Shown: positions 1-7,643, numbered from the stretch's first letter. The stretch: 13,567 nt of DNA from an uncultured Candidatus Methylacidiphilales bacterium (GCA_937928665.1 CALFVM010000145.1:1-13567); one strand, 5' to 3'. Numbers and translations: made by a program. Notes: generated by a model from the letters alone, not told the origin.

Positions 1-1569
1 CCCCTCCCCTTCTGCTGGCTCGACGGAAGCATAGGTCCGGTTGCCCCGAATGGTTTTTTCGACCCGGACATGGTGATGCGCGGCGGCCGCGACCTGGGGC
101 AAATGGGTGATACAAAACACCTGATGACCTGCGGCCAGTGCCCGGAGTTTCCGCCCCACCACGACCGCCGTTTCGCCGCCAACATTGGCATCAACCTCAT
201 CAAATATCAGCACCGGTACGCGATCCCCCGCCGCCAAAACCGTTTTCACCGCGAGCATCACCCGCGCCATCTCTCCGCTCGACGCAATCGCCCGGAGCGA
301 TTTGGGCGGTTCACCCGGATTGGGCGCAAAGAAAAATTCGACCCGGTCAAGCCCGTCCGGCCCGGGCTCATTCTGCCGCTCGACCCGGACCTCGAACGCC
401 GCTTTCTTGAATCCCAATTCACGCAGCTCCGCCGCAATCACTTTGCCCAGCTTCGGAGCGGCCGCCTGGCGCGCCTCGGACAGGGTTTTCCCGGCGGACA
501 CCGCGGCGGCCCGGAGTTGAATCACTTCACGTTCCAGGACGGAAATCCGTCCCTCGCGCGACGCCAGCCGGTCGCGTTCGTCCCGCATCTCGTGGAGTTT
601 ATTGAGGACAGCGGCCAGAGTGGGGCCGAACTTCCGTTTCAGGTCCTGCAAAAGATTGAGCCGGGCTTCGAGTTCTCCCAGCCGTTCCTGGTCCAGCTCC
701 ACCTGATCCATCTGATCGTCGACCGCCGCGATCAAGTCTTTGACCTGCGCGATCATCCCCTCGTTCAGCGTCATCAACTCTTCCGCCCGCGCATCAAGTT
801 TTGCCCATTCGGCCAGGGAACGCTGGACCTGGGAAAGTTGGGTCAGGACATCTCCGGAACCCTCGTCGAGCAACGTCCTCACCCCGGCACCCAATTCAAG
901 AATCCGGCGCGCTCCGGACGCGGCCCGGTAGGCTTGCTCGACCTCGTCCTCTTCTTCCACACGCAGATTCGCGGCCTCGATCTCGCCAATTTGAAAGTTG
1001 AGAAAATCAATCCGCGCCGCCCAATCACCCGAGCCGCTTTCGCTCAATTCTGCGAGCTCCGCTTCGGCTTTCCGCCATGTTTGGTAGGCTTGGCGATAGA
1101 CTTCCAGCAGGCCACCCGCTCCGGCAAAGGCGTCCAGCGCATCGCGCTGGGCGTCGAGCTTGAGCAGGGACTGATGATCATGCGGACCGTGGAAGTCGAT
1201 CAACGCTTCTCCCAACCGTCGCAGGCCTTGCAAGGTGGCCGGGCTGCCATTCACCCACTGACGACTGCCCGAAGGCGATACGGTTCGCTTCAGGAAAAGC
1301 TTCCCCTCCCCGGACGGCTCCAGCCCGAGTTCCGTCAGCACCACCTCCCGATCCGGGCCGAAGGTAAAAACCGCCTCAACCGTCGCCTGATCGGCCCCCT
1401 CCCGGATCGCGCCTTTATCGGCCCGTTCCCCCAATAAGAGAAGCAGCGCATCGATCAGAATGGATTTGCCCGCGCCCGTTTCCCCGGTAACGGCGTTCAT
1501 CCCTGCACCCGGCTCCCAGGCAACGTCTTCGAGGACGGCGAGGTTCCGGATGCGGAGCACTTCGAGCAT
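1..1569 (-). CDS. recN: DNA repair protein RecN (3' end cut by window edge)
   Basis: SMC-like ATPase acting early in recombinational repair of double-strand breaks in the cytoplasm. I read it on the minus strand from the ATG at 1569; 523 residues are open to base 1 with no stop, so about the last 30 residues of a usual ~550-residue RecN are missing. The Walker A motif GETGAGKS is at residues 29-36. A charged, coiled-coil-like middle carries many Glu/Arg/Leu residues. The ABC signature is at 429-433, and Walker B (VLIFDEVDANVGGE) has its catalytic D457-E458. The D-loop region and a His switch (CITHLPQVAA) follow. The signature reads ASSGE where RecN normally has ASGGE. The start lies 60 bp after the rfbA stop on the same strand, so recN may be the last gene of the sugar operon; no clear Shine-Dalgarno precedes it. 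Identity is certain; co-transcription is inferred. Confidence 0.96.
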   Translation of the reverse strand, partial: MLEVLRIRNLAVLEDVAWEPGAGMNAVTGETGAGKSILIDALLLLLGERADKGAIREGADQATVEAVFTFGPDREVVLTELGLEPSGEGKLFLKRTVSPSGSRQWVNGSPATLQGLRRLGEALIDFHGPHDHQSLLKLDAQRDALDAFAGAGGLLEVYRQAYQTWRKAEAELAELSESGSGDWAARIDFLNFQIGEIEAANLRVEEEDEVEQAYRAASGARRILELGAGVRTLLDEGSGDVLTQLSQVQRSLAEWAKLDARAEELMTLNEGMIAQVKDLIAAVDDQMDQVELDQERLGELEARLNLLQDLKRKFGPTLAAVLNKLHEMRDERDRLASREGRISVLEREVIQLRAAAVSAGKTLSEARQAAAPKLGKVIAAELRELGFKKAAFEVRVERQNEPGPDGLDRVEFFFAPNPGEPPKSLRAIASSGEMARVMLAVKTVLAAGDRVPVLIFDEVDANVGGETAVVVGRKLRALAAGHQVFCITHLPQVAAAAHHHVRVEKTIRGNRTYASVEPAEGEG

Positions 1570-1629
1570 GGCCGAGACGCTACCGGGGGAGCCCGGCCAG
1601 AGGCAACCGCGATCCGCGACAAGGCACGG

Positions 1630-2505
1630 CTACCCGATCAGCTTTTTCAGGTAATCGGCGTAGGACGATTTACCCATCAGCCGAATTTGTGCACCGAGCG
1701 TCTCGGCGTTGATCCAGCCCCGTTTGAGCGCGATTTCTTCCAGGCACGCGATCATCAGGCCCTGGCGTTTTTCAATCACGCGCACAAATTCGGCCGCTTC
1801 ATGGAGGGATTCATGGGTGCCGGTATCCAGCCATGCGGTGCCCCGGCCCATCAACTCGACCTGAAGTTGCCCGTCGGCCAGATAGGTCCGGTTAAGGTCG
1901 GTAATCTCCAGCTCGCCCCGGGCCGAGGGTTTCAGCCCGGCCGCCCGTTCCACGACAGAGCGATCGTAGAAGTACAGGCCGGGAATGGCGAAGTCAGACT
2001 TCGGCATCGTCGGTTTTTCCTCCAGAGAAACCGCGCGTCCACTTGGGTCGAACTCAACCACGCCATAGGCCGACGGATGGGCCACTCGGTAGCCAAAGAT
2101 GGTGGCACCCTCCTCGCGGGCTGCGGCCGTGCGGAGGAGCTTGGGCAATTCGGCCCCATAGAAAAGATTGTCGCCAAGGACCAGAGCCGCCGGAGCACCG
2201 GCTAGAAAGTCAGCCCCAATGTGGAAGGCCTGCGCGAGCCCCTCGGGACGGGGTTGCTCCGCGTAGGTCAGCCGGAGCCCGAACTGGCCACCATCACCCA
2301 ACAGACGCCGGAACATCGGGAGATCCGCAGGAGTCGAAATCACAAGGATGTCTCGAATACCCGCCAGCATGAGGACCGAGAGCGGGTAATAGATCATCGG
2401 CTTGTCGTAAACCGGCATGAGTTGCTTGCTGACCGCGAGCGTTAGCGGGTAGAGCCGGGTGCCGGAGCCGCCCGCGAGGATGATGCCTTTGCGTTGAGTG
2501 GACAT
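1630..2505 (-). CDS. rfbA: Glucose-1-phosphate thymidylyltransferase
   Basis: Condenses dTTP and glucose-1-phosphate to dTDP-glucose and pyrophosphate, the first step of dTDP-L-rhamnose synthesis in the cytoplasm. The product has 291 residues, the usual length for the short RmlA type. The nucleotide-binding motif LAGGSGTRLYP is at residues 10-20, followed by VSKQLMPVYDKPMIYYPLS-type substrate residues. GDN with metal ligand D112 is at 111-113, EEKP at 162-165 and WLDTGT with D227 at 225-230. The ATG at 2505 was chosen because the nucleotidyltransferase fold starts 6 residues later; the frame is open further upstream but only within the end of rfbB. The gene lies 23 bp downstream of rfbB and 60 bp upstream of recN, all on the minus strand. 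No obvious Shine-Dalgarno is present, so translation may depend on coupling to rfbB. Confidence 0.96.
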   Translation of the reverse strand: MSTQRKGIILAGGSGTRLYPLTLAVSKQLMPVYDKPMIYYPLSVLMLAGIRDILVISTPADLPMFRRLLGDGGQFGLRLTYAEQPRPEGLAQAFHIGADFLAGAPAALVLGDNLFYGAELPKLLRTAAAREEGATIFGYRVAHPSAYGVVEFDPSGRAVSLEEKPTMPKSDFAIPGLYFYDRSVVERAAGLKPSARGELEITDLNRTYLADGQLQVELMGRGTAWLDTGTHESLHEAAEFVRVIEKRQGLMIACLEEIALKRGWINAETLGAQIRLMGKSSYADYLKKLIG

Positions 2506-2528
2506 GAGAGGAAGAGTGGGGCGGGGAA

Positions 2529-3605
2529 CTACTCCTGGTTGGTCGGCGAGCCCAGGCGCTCGCGCTGGTAGCGCTTCTCTGTGATGTCCGCCGCCCAGGC
2601 GCGGTTGGCCAGAAACCAATCGACGGTTTTCTCCAGGCCGGTGGTGAAGGTTTCCTGCGGTTGCCAACCGAGTTCGTTCCGGATTTTGGCGCAATCAATG
2701 GCGTAGCGCCGGTCGTGACCGGGGCGGTCGGGGACGTGGGTGATGAGGTCGCGGTAAGAGGCGCCGCCCGGCCGGGGAGCTTTGCGATCAAGGAGGTCGC
2801 AAAGCTGCCGGACTAGATCGAGGTTAGGCATTTCGTTAAGTCCGCCGACGTTGTAGGTCTGGCCGAGTCGCCCGCGGTGAAGCACGAGATCGATGGCCCG
2901 GGCGTGGTCCACCACATAGAGCCAATCCCGGACCTGGAGACCATCGCCGTAAACGGGGAGCGGTTTGGTTTCCAGGGCATTGAGGATCATCAGGGGGATG
3001 AGCTTTTCCGGAAAATGATAGGGGCCGTAGTTGTTTGAGCAGTTGGTGGTCAGGACGGGAAGGCCATAGGTGTGGTGGAACGAGCGCACGAGATGATCAC
3101 TGGCGGCCTTGGAGGCTGCGTAGGGGGAGTTCGGAGCGAAGGGCGTGTCCTCCCTGAACGCCGGTTCTCCCGGAGCCAGCGTGCCGTAGACTTCATCGGT
3201 GGAGATATGAAGGAACCGGAGGCGATCGCGTCGATCCGCAGGCTGATCACGCCAGTAAATGCGGAAGGCGTTGAGCAGGCGTAGCGTGCCGACGACATTG
3301 GTCTGGATGAAAGGTTCGGGCGAATCAATGGAGCGGTCGACGTGGGATTCGGCGGCAAAATGGATCACCGCATCAATCCGGTGTTCACGCAGGAGCCGCC
3401 CGACGAGCGGCTCGTCTCCGATGTCCCCGCGCACGAAGTGGTAGCGCGGGTCGGAAGCCAGATCGACAAGGTTGGCCGGATTCCCGGCGTAGGTGAGTTT
3501 GTCGAGGTTGACCAAAAGGGTTGGCCGCGTGCCCTCCCCAATCAGCAGGTGGCGGATAAAGTTACTGCCGATGAAGCCGCAGCCGCCGGTGACGAGGAGG
3601 TTCAT
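2529..3605 (-). CDS. rfbB: dTDP-glucose 4,6-dehydratase
   Basis: Extended short-chain dehydrogenase that converts dTDP-glucose to dTDP-4-keto-6-deoxy-D-glucose with tightly bound NAD+. The 358-residue length is normal. The dinucleotide motif GGCGFIG is at residues 7-13. FAAESHVDRSI, typical of RmlB, is at 83-93, the catalytic Thr-Asp-Glu is at 136-138 in STDEVYG, and the YxxxK pair is Y162/K166. NCSNNYGPYHFPEKLIPL at 188-205 is the RmlB substrate loop. I chose the ATG at 3605 because it forms an ATGA overlap with the stop of the upstream gene and starts exactly at the Rossmann strand. A start five codons further upstream is open but less natural. Second gene of the sugar operon, probably translationally coupled to the first. 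Confidence 0.97.
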   Translation of the reverse strand: MNLLVTGGCGFIGSNFIRHLLIGEGTRPTLLVNLDKLTYAGNPANLVDLASDPRYHFVRGDIGDEPLVGRLLREHRIDAVIHFAAESHVDRSIDSPEPFIQTNVVGTLRLLNAFRIYWRDQPADRRDRLRFLHISTDEVYGTLAPGEPAFREDTPFAPNSPYAASKAASDHLVRSFHHTYGLPVLTTNCSNNYGPYHFPEKLIPLMILNALETKPLPVYGDGLQVRDWLYVVDHARAIDLVLHRGRLGQTYNVGGLNEMPNLDLVRQLCDLLDRKAPRPGGASYRDLITHVPDRPGHDRRYAIDCAKIRNELGWQPQETFTTGLEKTVDWFLANRAWAADITEKRYQRERLGSPTNQE

Positions 3606-4564
3606 GCGGCGGATTTCCAATTCTCAAGTGCATGGGTAACAGCCTCGCGCACGGGCGTAAGGCGGATGCCAAACGATGCCAATTTCGAGGAATTAAGGAC
3701 ACAGTTGGAACGCGGGGTGATGGCGGCTTTCTCCATGAACTCGTGCTCATCATCAAAAAAATCAAACGTTTTTCCCTGGGCCTGAAGCCGACGCCCCACC
3801 GCCGAGGCGAGGATGATCTCCACGATCTCGTGCGTGGTGATGGAGCCGGGATTGGTCACATTATAGATGCCGAACGGCACCTGCTTCTCGTAGCACTCCC
3901 AACAGGCACGCACGAACTCGTCCAGTTGGGAGATGGAATTGCGCGCGTTGAGCAGCCGCTCGTATCGCATGAGTTTGGAAAGGTAATTCCGGGGTGAATC
4001 CACCCCGGAGAATGGGATGCGCAGACGCCAGATGTAAACGGAGGGAACGCCATCCGGCGCCGTCCATTGCCGATTCCCGACCGGCCCGTTCTCCCGATAG
4101 CCGAGTGCCTCTTCGCCCAGGGCTTTGGTTCCGCTGTAAAAACTGCAGTTGTTTTGCCGAAAGGAAAAGTTGGGCGGGTCCAGTTCAGTAAAGCCAAGCC
4201 GGTGGCCCACCGCATCAGTGCCGTGTCCGGAAAGGCCCTTGTCCCCGGTGAAAATACAGCCCGAGGAAACGTGCCCCCAGGGCAGGCCCAACTCCCCGCA
4301 AATCCCAGCCAGGCGGCCGGGGAAAACGGCGTTCCCTTCCAAACATTCGGCCTTATGAAGCTCGCAGGCGTCCACATTGGGTTTGCCCGTGTAGCCGGCG
4401 CAATTGATCAAAAAACGGGCACCGCACTCGCCCAGCAGGCGGCGAGCAGCACCGGCGTCCCGGAAAACCGCACTGGGAATGGGCGTGAACGGGATGGCCC
4501 GCCCGGCCAAAAACCGTCCAAAAGCCTGGCCAATAAAGCCGGTGGCACCAGTGAGAGCAATCAT
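3602..4564 (-). CDS. NRS/ER-like bifunctional nucleotide-4-keto-6-deoxyglucose 3,5-epimerase/4-reductase
   Basis: Extended SDR-fold protein of 320 residues at the position where rfbD/rfbC would be expected. The N-terminal GATGFIG is at 6-12, and the SDR pair YSGTK is Y143/K147. By eye it matches plant nucleotide-rhamnose synthase/epimerase-reductase (NRS/ER, UER1) better than RmlD. Shared features are TGKPNVDACELHK (59-71), SSGCIF (100-105), a DPPNFSF/SFYSGTK block, SPRNYLSKLMRYE (190-202) and YNVTNPG (234-240). Also shared is the late ITPRSN motif (282-287). The plant epimerase residues Cys115 and Lys183, as I recall them, correspond to C103 and K197 here. Inference: it converts dTDP-4-keto-6-deoxyglucose to dTDP-L-rhamnose with NAD(P)H, replacing both RmlC and RmlD. 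An insert at about 155-175 is not in the plant enzyme. First gene of the operon, overlapping rfbB by 4 bp. It could instead be a plain 4-ketoreductase. Confidence 0.8.
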   Translation of the reverse strand: MIALTGATGFIGQAFGRFLAGRAIPFTPIPSAVFRDAGAARRLLGECGARFLINCAGYTGKPNVDACELHKAECLEGNAVFPGRLAGICGELGLPWGHVSSGCIFTGDKGLSGHGTDAVGHRLGFTELDPPNFSFRQNNCSFYSGTKALGEEALGYRENGPVGNRQWTAPDGVPSVYIWRLRIPFSGVDSPRNYLSKLMRYERLLNARNSISQLDEFVRACWECYEKQVPFGIYNVTNPGSITTHEIVEIILASAVGRRLQAQGKTFDFFDDEHEFMEKAAITPRSNCVLNSSKLASFGIRLTPVREAVTHALENWKSAA

Positions 4565-4801
4565 GGCAAGTCGGAGAGGCTAGCTCCGGGAGTAAAAAAA
4601 GACCAAGCGCGATTTACGGAATGAACTTGAAAAACCCGCACCCCCTCCCCGCCGGATCAGAACCACCCCCTCCTTTATTTAAGATGACCGAAGCAACCGG
4701 TACGTGACAGCGTACGCGTGCCGAGTTTCCGGCTGGCATGGCCTTGGAATTGTCACCAGCGGGCGGTTGCGAGTCGGCATGGAATCTGCCATGACACGTG
4801 C
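4565..4801. promoter_or_regulatory. Divergent spacer between the rhamnose operon and pyruvate kinase
   Basis: This 237-bp spacer must hold promoters for both directions, but I could not pick a convincing -35/-10 pair. The plus strand is C-rich at 4635-4672 with runs of 3, 5, 4 and 5 C, so the leader of the minus-strand operon carries G-runs separated by 15, 1 and 3 bases. Two operator-like inverted repeats with 6-base spacers are present: GTACG/CGTAC at 4700-4715 and CATGG/CCATG at 4778-4793, the second ending 8 bases before the pyruvate kinase ATG. No ORF of its own is credible here. Confidence 0.4.
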
Positions 4802-6244
4802 ATGAGAAAGACCAAGATCATCGCGACCCTGGGGCCCGCCACGGAATCGGAGGCAGCCCTGGCAAGTCTGATCGACGCGGGGGTGAACGTTTTCCGGCTC
4901 AATATGTCGCATGCGGCCCACGACTGGGTCCGGACGGTGGTGGGGCGCATCCGGTCGATCGCCCGGGACAAAGGGCGGCATATTGCCATTCTGATGGATA
5001 CGCAAGGTCCGGCAATCCGGACGGGCGACTTGCCGACCAAACTCGACCTGAGAGCGGGGGACATTTTCACCTTCACTGTCCGGGGTCACAAGTCGGAGGA
5101 GGAGTTCTCGGTCGATACCAACTACGACGATCTGATCAATGACATTCAGGTGGGCGACCATGTGCTGGTGGACAATGGGGTGATCGAGATGCTCGTCCGG
5201 GAGAAGAGGGACAAGGAACTGGTTTGTGAAGTGCTGACCCCGGGAACGATGGGGAGTCGGCGTCACATTAATCTTCCGGGCGTGAAGGTGAATCTGCCCG
5301 CCCTGACGGAAAAGGACTTGGCCGATCTGGAGGTGGGGGCAGAGGTCGGGGTCGATATCGTGGCACTCTCGTTCGTGCGCCAGGCCAACGACATCTCGCT
5401 CTTGCGCCAGGTCCTAGCATCGAAAGGGCGGGAAGATGTGCTGATCGTGGCAAAGATTGAAGACCAAAGCGCGGTGCGGAACATCAACGAGATCATTGAT
5501 GCCTCCGACGCAATCATGGTGGCTCGCGGCGATCTGGGGATCGAATGCCCCTACGAGGAGTTGCCGATTATCCAGCGTCGCATTGTGAAGAAGTGCGTCA
5601 CGGCGGGCAAACCGGTTATCGTGGCCACGCACATGCTGGAGAGCATGATTTCCAGTCCGTCACCAACCCGAGCCGAGATCACCGATGTGGCCAATGCGGT
5701 GTTTGAGGAGGCTGATGCGATCATGCTCTCCGGGGAAACCACCGTGGGCAAGTACCCGCGGAAGTGCGTCGAGGTGTTGGACCGGGTGGCGCGCCGGATT
5801 GAGCGGAGCGGAACCATTGAGTTCCATAAGACGCTGCACCTGGTCCGGGAACGGGACAAGGTGGCGGCCTCAGCCGTTCACATGGCCAACCATTTACCGG
5901 CAAACGGCATCTGTGTGTTTTCGCACCGGGGCATGATGCCGGGCATTTGCGCCGCATTGCGGCCGAGGCACTGCCCGATTTTCGCCTTCACGCCCCATCC
6001 GCGTCTGGCCGACCGGCTAGCCCTCCGCTACGGAATCATCCCGGTGACGATGGACCTCCGCGATGATCCGGCTCAAACAATCCTGGATGCCGAAGCGGTC
6101 CTACTGGAGCGGAAGATGCTGGCTCCGGGTGCGCGGGTGGTGGTGGTGACCCTGACAGCGGTGGGCGACAAGCTGGTCGACACCGTGCAGTTACGCATCC
6201 TGGGTGCTGACCGGAAGGAGCCAGTCACTTGCCCTTCAGATTGA
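4802..6244 (+). CDS. pyk: Pyruvate kinase
   Basis: Transfers phosphate from phosphoenolpyruvate to ADP in the last step of glycolysis, in the cytoplasm. The product has 480 residues, normal for bacterial Pyk. TKIIATLGP opens the barrel at 4-12. FRLNMSH at 31-37 provides R32 and cation ligands N34 and S36, and MDTQGP at 65-70 provides D66 and T67. The signature IVAKIE has catalytic K218 and metal ligand E220, and ARGDLGIE has D244. VATHMLESM contains the catalytic T276, and MLSGETTVGKYP follows at 308-319. The C-terminal domain begins near 340. A71 stands where the family has Glu (K+-dependent) or Lys (K+-independent). The ATG at 4802 was chosen because the fold starts at once; the frame is open 28 codons upstream, but that stretch is not Pyk-like. 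No clear Shine-Dalgarno. The 3' end overlaps the convergent Nudix gene by 20 bp. Confidence 0.97.
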   Translation: MRKTKIIATLGPATESEAALASLIDAGVNVFRLNMSHAAHDWVRTVVGRIRSIARDKGRHIAILMDTQGPAIRTGDLPTKLDLRAGDIFTFTVRGHKSEEEFSVDTNYDDLINDIQVGDHVLVDNGVIEMLVREKRDKELVCEVLTPGTMGSRRHINLPGVKVNLPALTEKDLADLEVGAEVGVDIVALSFVRQANDISLLRQVLASKGREDVLIVAKIEDQSAVRNINEIIDASDAIMVARGDLGIECPYEELPIIQRRIVKKCVTAGKPVIVATHMLESMISSPSPTRAEITDVANAVFEEADAIMLSGETTVGKYPRKCVEVLDRVARRIERSGTIEFHKTLHLVRERDKVAASAVHMANHLPANGICVFSHRGMMPGICAALRPRHCPIFAFTPHPRLADRLALRYGIIPVTMDLRDDPAQTILDAEAVLLERKMLAPGARVVVVTLTAVGDKLVDTVQLRILGADRKEPVTCPSD

Positions 6245-6644
6245 TAAAGCGAACCCCGGGAGTGCCGGTGGCACCGAGTGCCTGGAGAAGGCCTTTGGCC
6301 TGAAAGGAAAGTCCGCGGGGAAGTGGATGCCGGGGGGCGTAGGCGGCGTCAGCAATTTCCCGGGAGGCGGTGAAGTCCCGGAGTTTACCCCGGACGACTT
6401 CGCCTGCGAAGATGATCGCGACGCTGCGCCGGACTTCACGATTGACCACCGCGATGAGATCGCCGGTCCGGATGGTCAAGCCGGTCTCTTCCTTCACCTC
6501 CCGACGCAAAGCGGACAGGATTGTTTCCCCGGGCCCGACTTTGCCCCCAGGAAGAGTCCAGAACCGGTTCCCCGTCCGCTGTTTCACGAGAAGGATTTCT
6601 CCTTTTCGATTGGTGATGAGGGCAAAGACAGCAATTTGGCGCAT
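6225..6644 (-). CDS. Nudix hydrolase (MutT-like)
   Basis: Small pyrophosphohydrolase acting on a nucleoside diphosphate linked to some other group; the substrate cannot be read from sequence. The 139-residue protein carries a perfect Nudix box (G-x5-E-x7-RE-U-x-EE-x-G-U) at residues 34-56, with G34, E40, R48-E49, E52-E53 and G55. The strand before it (FALITNRKGEILLVKQR) is also typical. The ATG at 6644 was chosen because a GAGGGA ribosome-binding site sits 9 bases upstream and the fold begins immediately; the frame stays open another 28 codons upstream. Its stop lies inside the end of pyk on the opposite strand. It is 132 bp downstream of nfo on the same strand, so either co-transcription or its own promoter is possible. 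Cleaning of oxidised nucleotides is one plausible role given nearby repair genes, but unproven. Confidence 0.92.
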   Translation of the reverse strand: MRQIAVFALITNRKGEILLVKQRTGNRFWTLPGGKVGPGETILSALRREVKEETGLTIRTGDLIAVVNREVRRSVAIIFAGEVVRGKLRDFTASREIADAAYAPRHPLPRGLSFQAKGLLQALGATGTPGVRFINLKGK

Positions 6645-6653
6645 CAAAACAAA

Positions 6654-6659
6654 TCCCTC
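6654..6659 (-). promoter_or_regulatory. Ribosome-binding site of the Nudix gene
   Basis: GAGGGA on the minus strand, 9 bases before the ATG at 6644. It decides that start over upstream in-frame options, and it is one of the few clear Shine-Dalgarno sequences in the window. Confidence 0.65.
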
Positions 6660-6776
6660 AGACTGGTTAACGATTGTGACAGAAATGTGAAGCGGGAAGT
6701 TGCCGGTTCGGCACCCCAGTAACGCCAATGAGAGAAGCGATTGAAGGATACAGCCTCTTGGAATCCTCGATCTGTC

Positions 6777-7643
6777 CTAGACAGGAGCGGCCCAAGAACG
6801 AAGGCGACCGAGATTGATCCGGTCGTCCTCCAGGTTTTCATCTTTCGGAGTCTCGAGAATCTTGGGAATGTCGAGCAGGTTTTGATCCCGCATGAGAAGC
6901 TGAAACGCGCCAGGGCCGAGACAGCCCTGGCCGAGGTGTTCATGGCGGTCTTTGCGGCTGCCGAGAGGTGCTTTGGAATCGTTGCAGTGGATGACCCAAA
7001 GCCGGTCGAGCCCGACAAGCCGGTCGAAGTCAGCCCAGGTGCGGCGATAGCCTTCCGGGGTAGAGAGATCGTAGCCGGCGGCGAAGACGTGGGCGGTATC
7101 GAAACAAACACCGAAACGTGCGGGCTTCTTCACGCGATCCAGCAGACCGGCGATATGTTCAAAACGATGGCCAAGCGAACGGCCCTGACCAGCCGTGCAC
7201 TCCAGGGCGATACCCACCTTGGCGCGGGGTTTTTCAGCCAGTGCCCGATTCAGGAAATCCGCGATGGCATCGAGCCCCTCCTCTTCGCTCGGAGCCGGGT
7301 TGGTCCCGGGATGCAGGACAAGAAAAGGCAGACCAAGCTGTTCGGCCCGATTGAGTTCGGCCACGAGCGAAACGAAGGATTTGCTCAGGGTGTCGGGACT
7401 GGCAGCACCGGGATTGATGAGATACCCGGTGTGACCACAGAACCAGAGTCCATGGCGATCGGTCTCCCGGCGAAAGGCAGCGGGCTCCCCCGGGGTGAAA
7501 TCAGGAGCCATCCATTGTTTGTTATTTTTGACAAAGATTTGGGCGGCATTGGCACCGATGGAGAGGGTTCGTTCGATGGCACAGGCCACCCCGCCGGCAA
7601 TGGAGGTATGGGCACCAAGACGATGGTGGTTTGAGTTATTCAA
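6777..7643 (-). CDS. nfo: Endonuclease IV (deoxyribonuclease IV)
   Basis: Zn-dependent AP endonuclease of base excision repair that cuts 5' to abasic sites. With a TTG start at 7643 the product has 288 residues, like the 285 of E. coli Nfo, and begins MNNSNHHRLGAHTSIAGG. All nine metal ligands of the family can be matched: H71, H111 (LHPG), E148 (ECTAGQG), D182 and H185 (CFDTAH), H219 (IHCNDSK), D232 and H234 (KDRHEHLGQG) and E264 (LETP). The TTG start is supported by GGGAGG 9 bases upstream. An in-frame ATG at 7688 would add 15 residues but has no ribosome-binding site. The TTG lies within the last codons of the asmA-like gene (8-bp overlap), implying co-transcription and coupled translation. 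Confidence 0.95.
   Translation of the reverse strand: MNNSNHHRLGAHTSIAGGVACAIERTLSIGANAAQIFVKNNKQWMAPDFTPGEPAAFRRETDRHGLWFCGHTGYLINPGAASPDTLSKSFVSLVAELNRAEQLGLPFLVLHPGTNPAPSEEEGLDAIADFLNRALAEKPRAKVGIALECTAGQGRSLGHRFEHIAGLLDRVKKPARFGVCFDTAHVFAAGYDLSTPEGYRRTWADFDRLVGLDRLWVIHCNDSKAPLGSRKDRHEHLGQGCLGPGAFQLLMRDQNLLDIPKILETPKDENLEDDRINLGRLRSWAAPV

Noticed and set aside
70..1437. 455-codon open frame on the plus strand
   Set aside because: It is antisense to recN, whose minus-strand translation shows intact Walker A and Walker B motifs; the plus-strand product is Arg/Pro/His-rich with no domain.
1570..1629. Terminator between rfbA and recN (CCGGG/CCCGG stem of 5 pairs)
   Set aside because: The stem is short and no T-tract follows on the minus strand.
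4605..4620. Intrinsic terminator or attenuator at the minus-strand T7 run in the leader of the rhamnose operon
   Set aside because: No stable stem directly precedes the T-run; only a 4-pair CAAG/CTTG could form around a long loop.
6741..7634. 297-codon plus-strand open frame
   Set aside because: Antisense to nfo, where all nine metal ligands are present on the minus strand.
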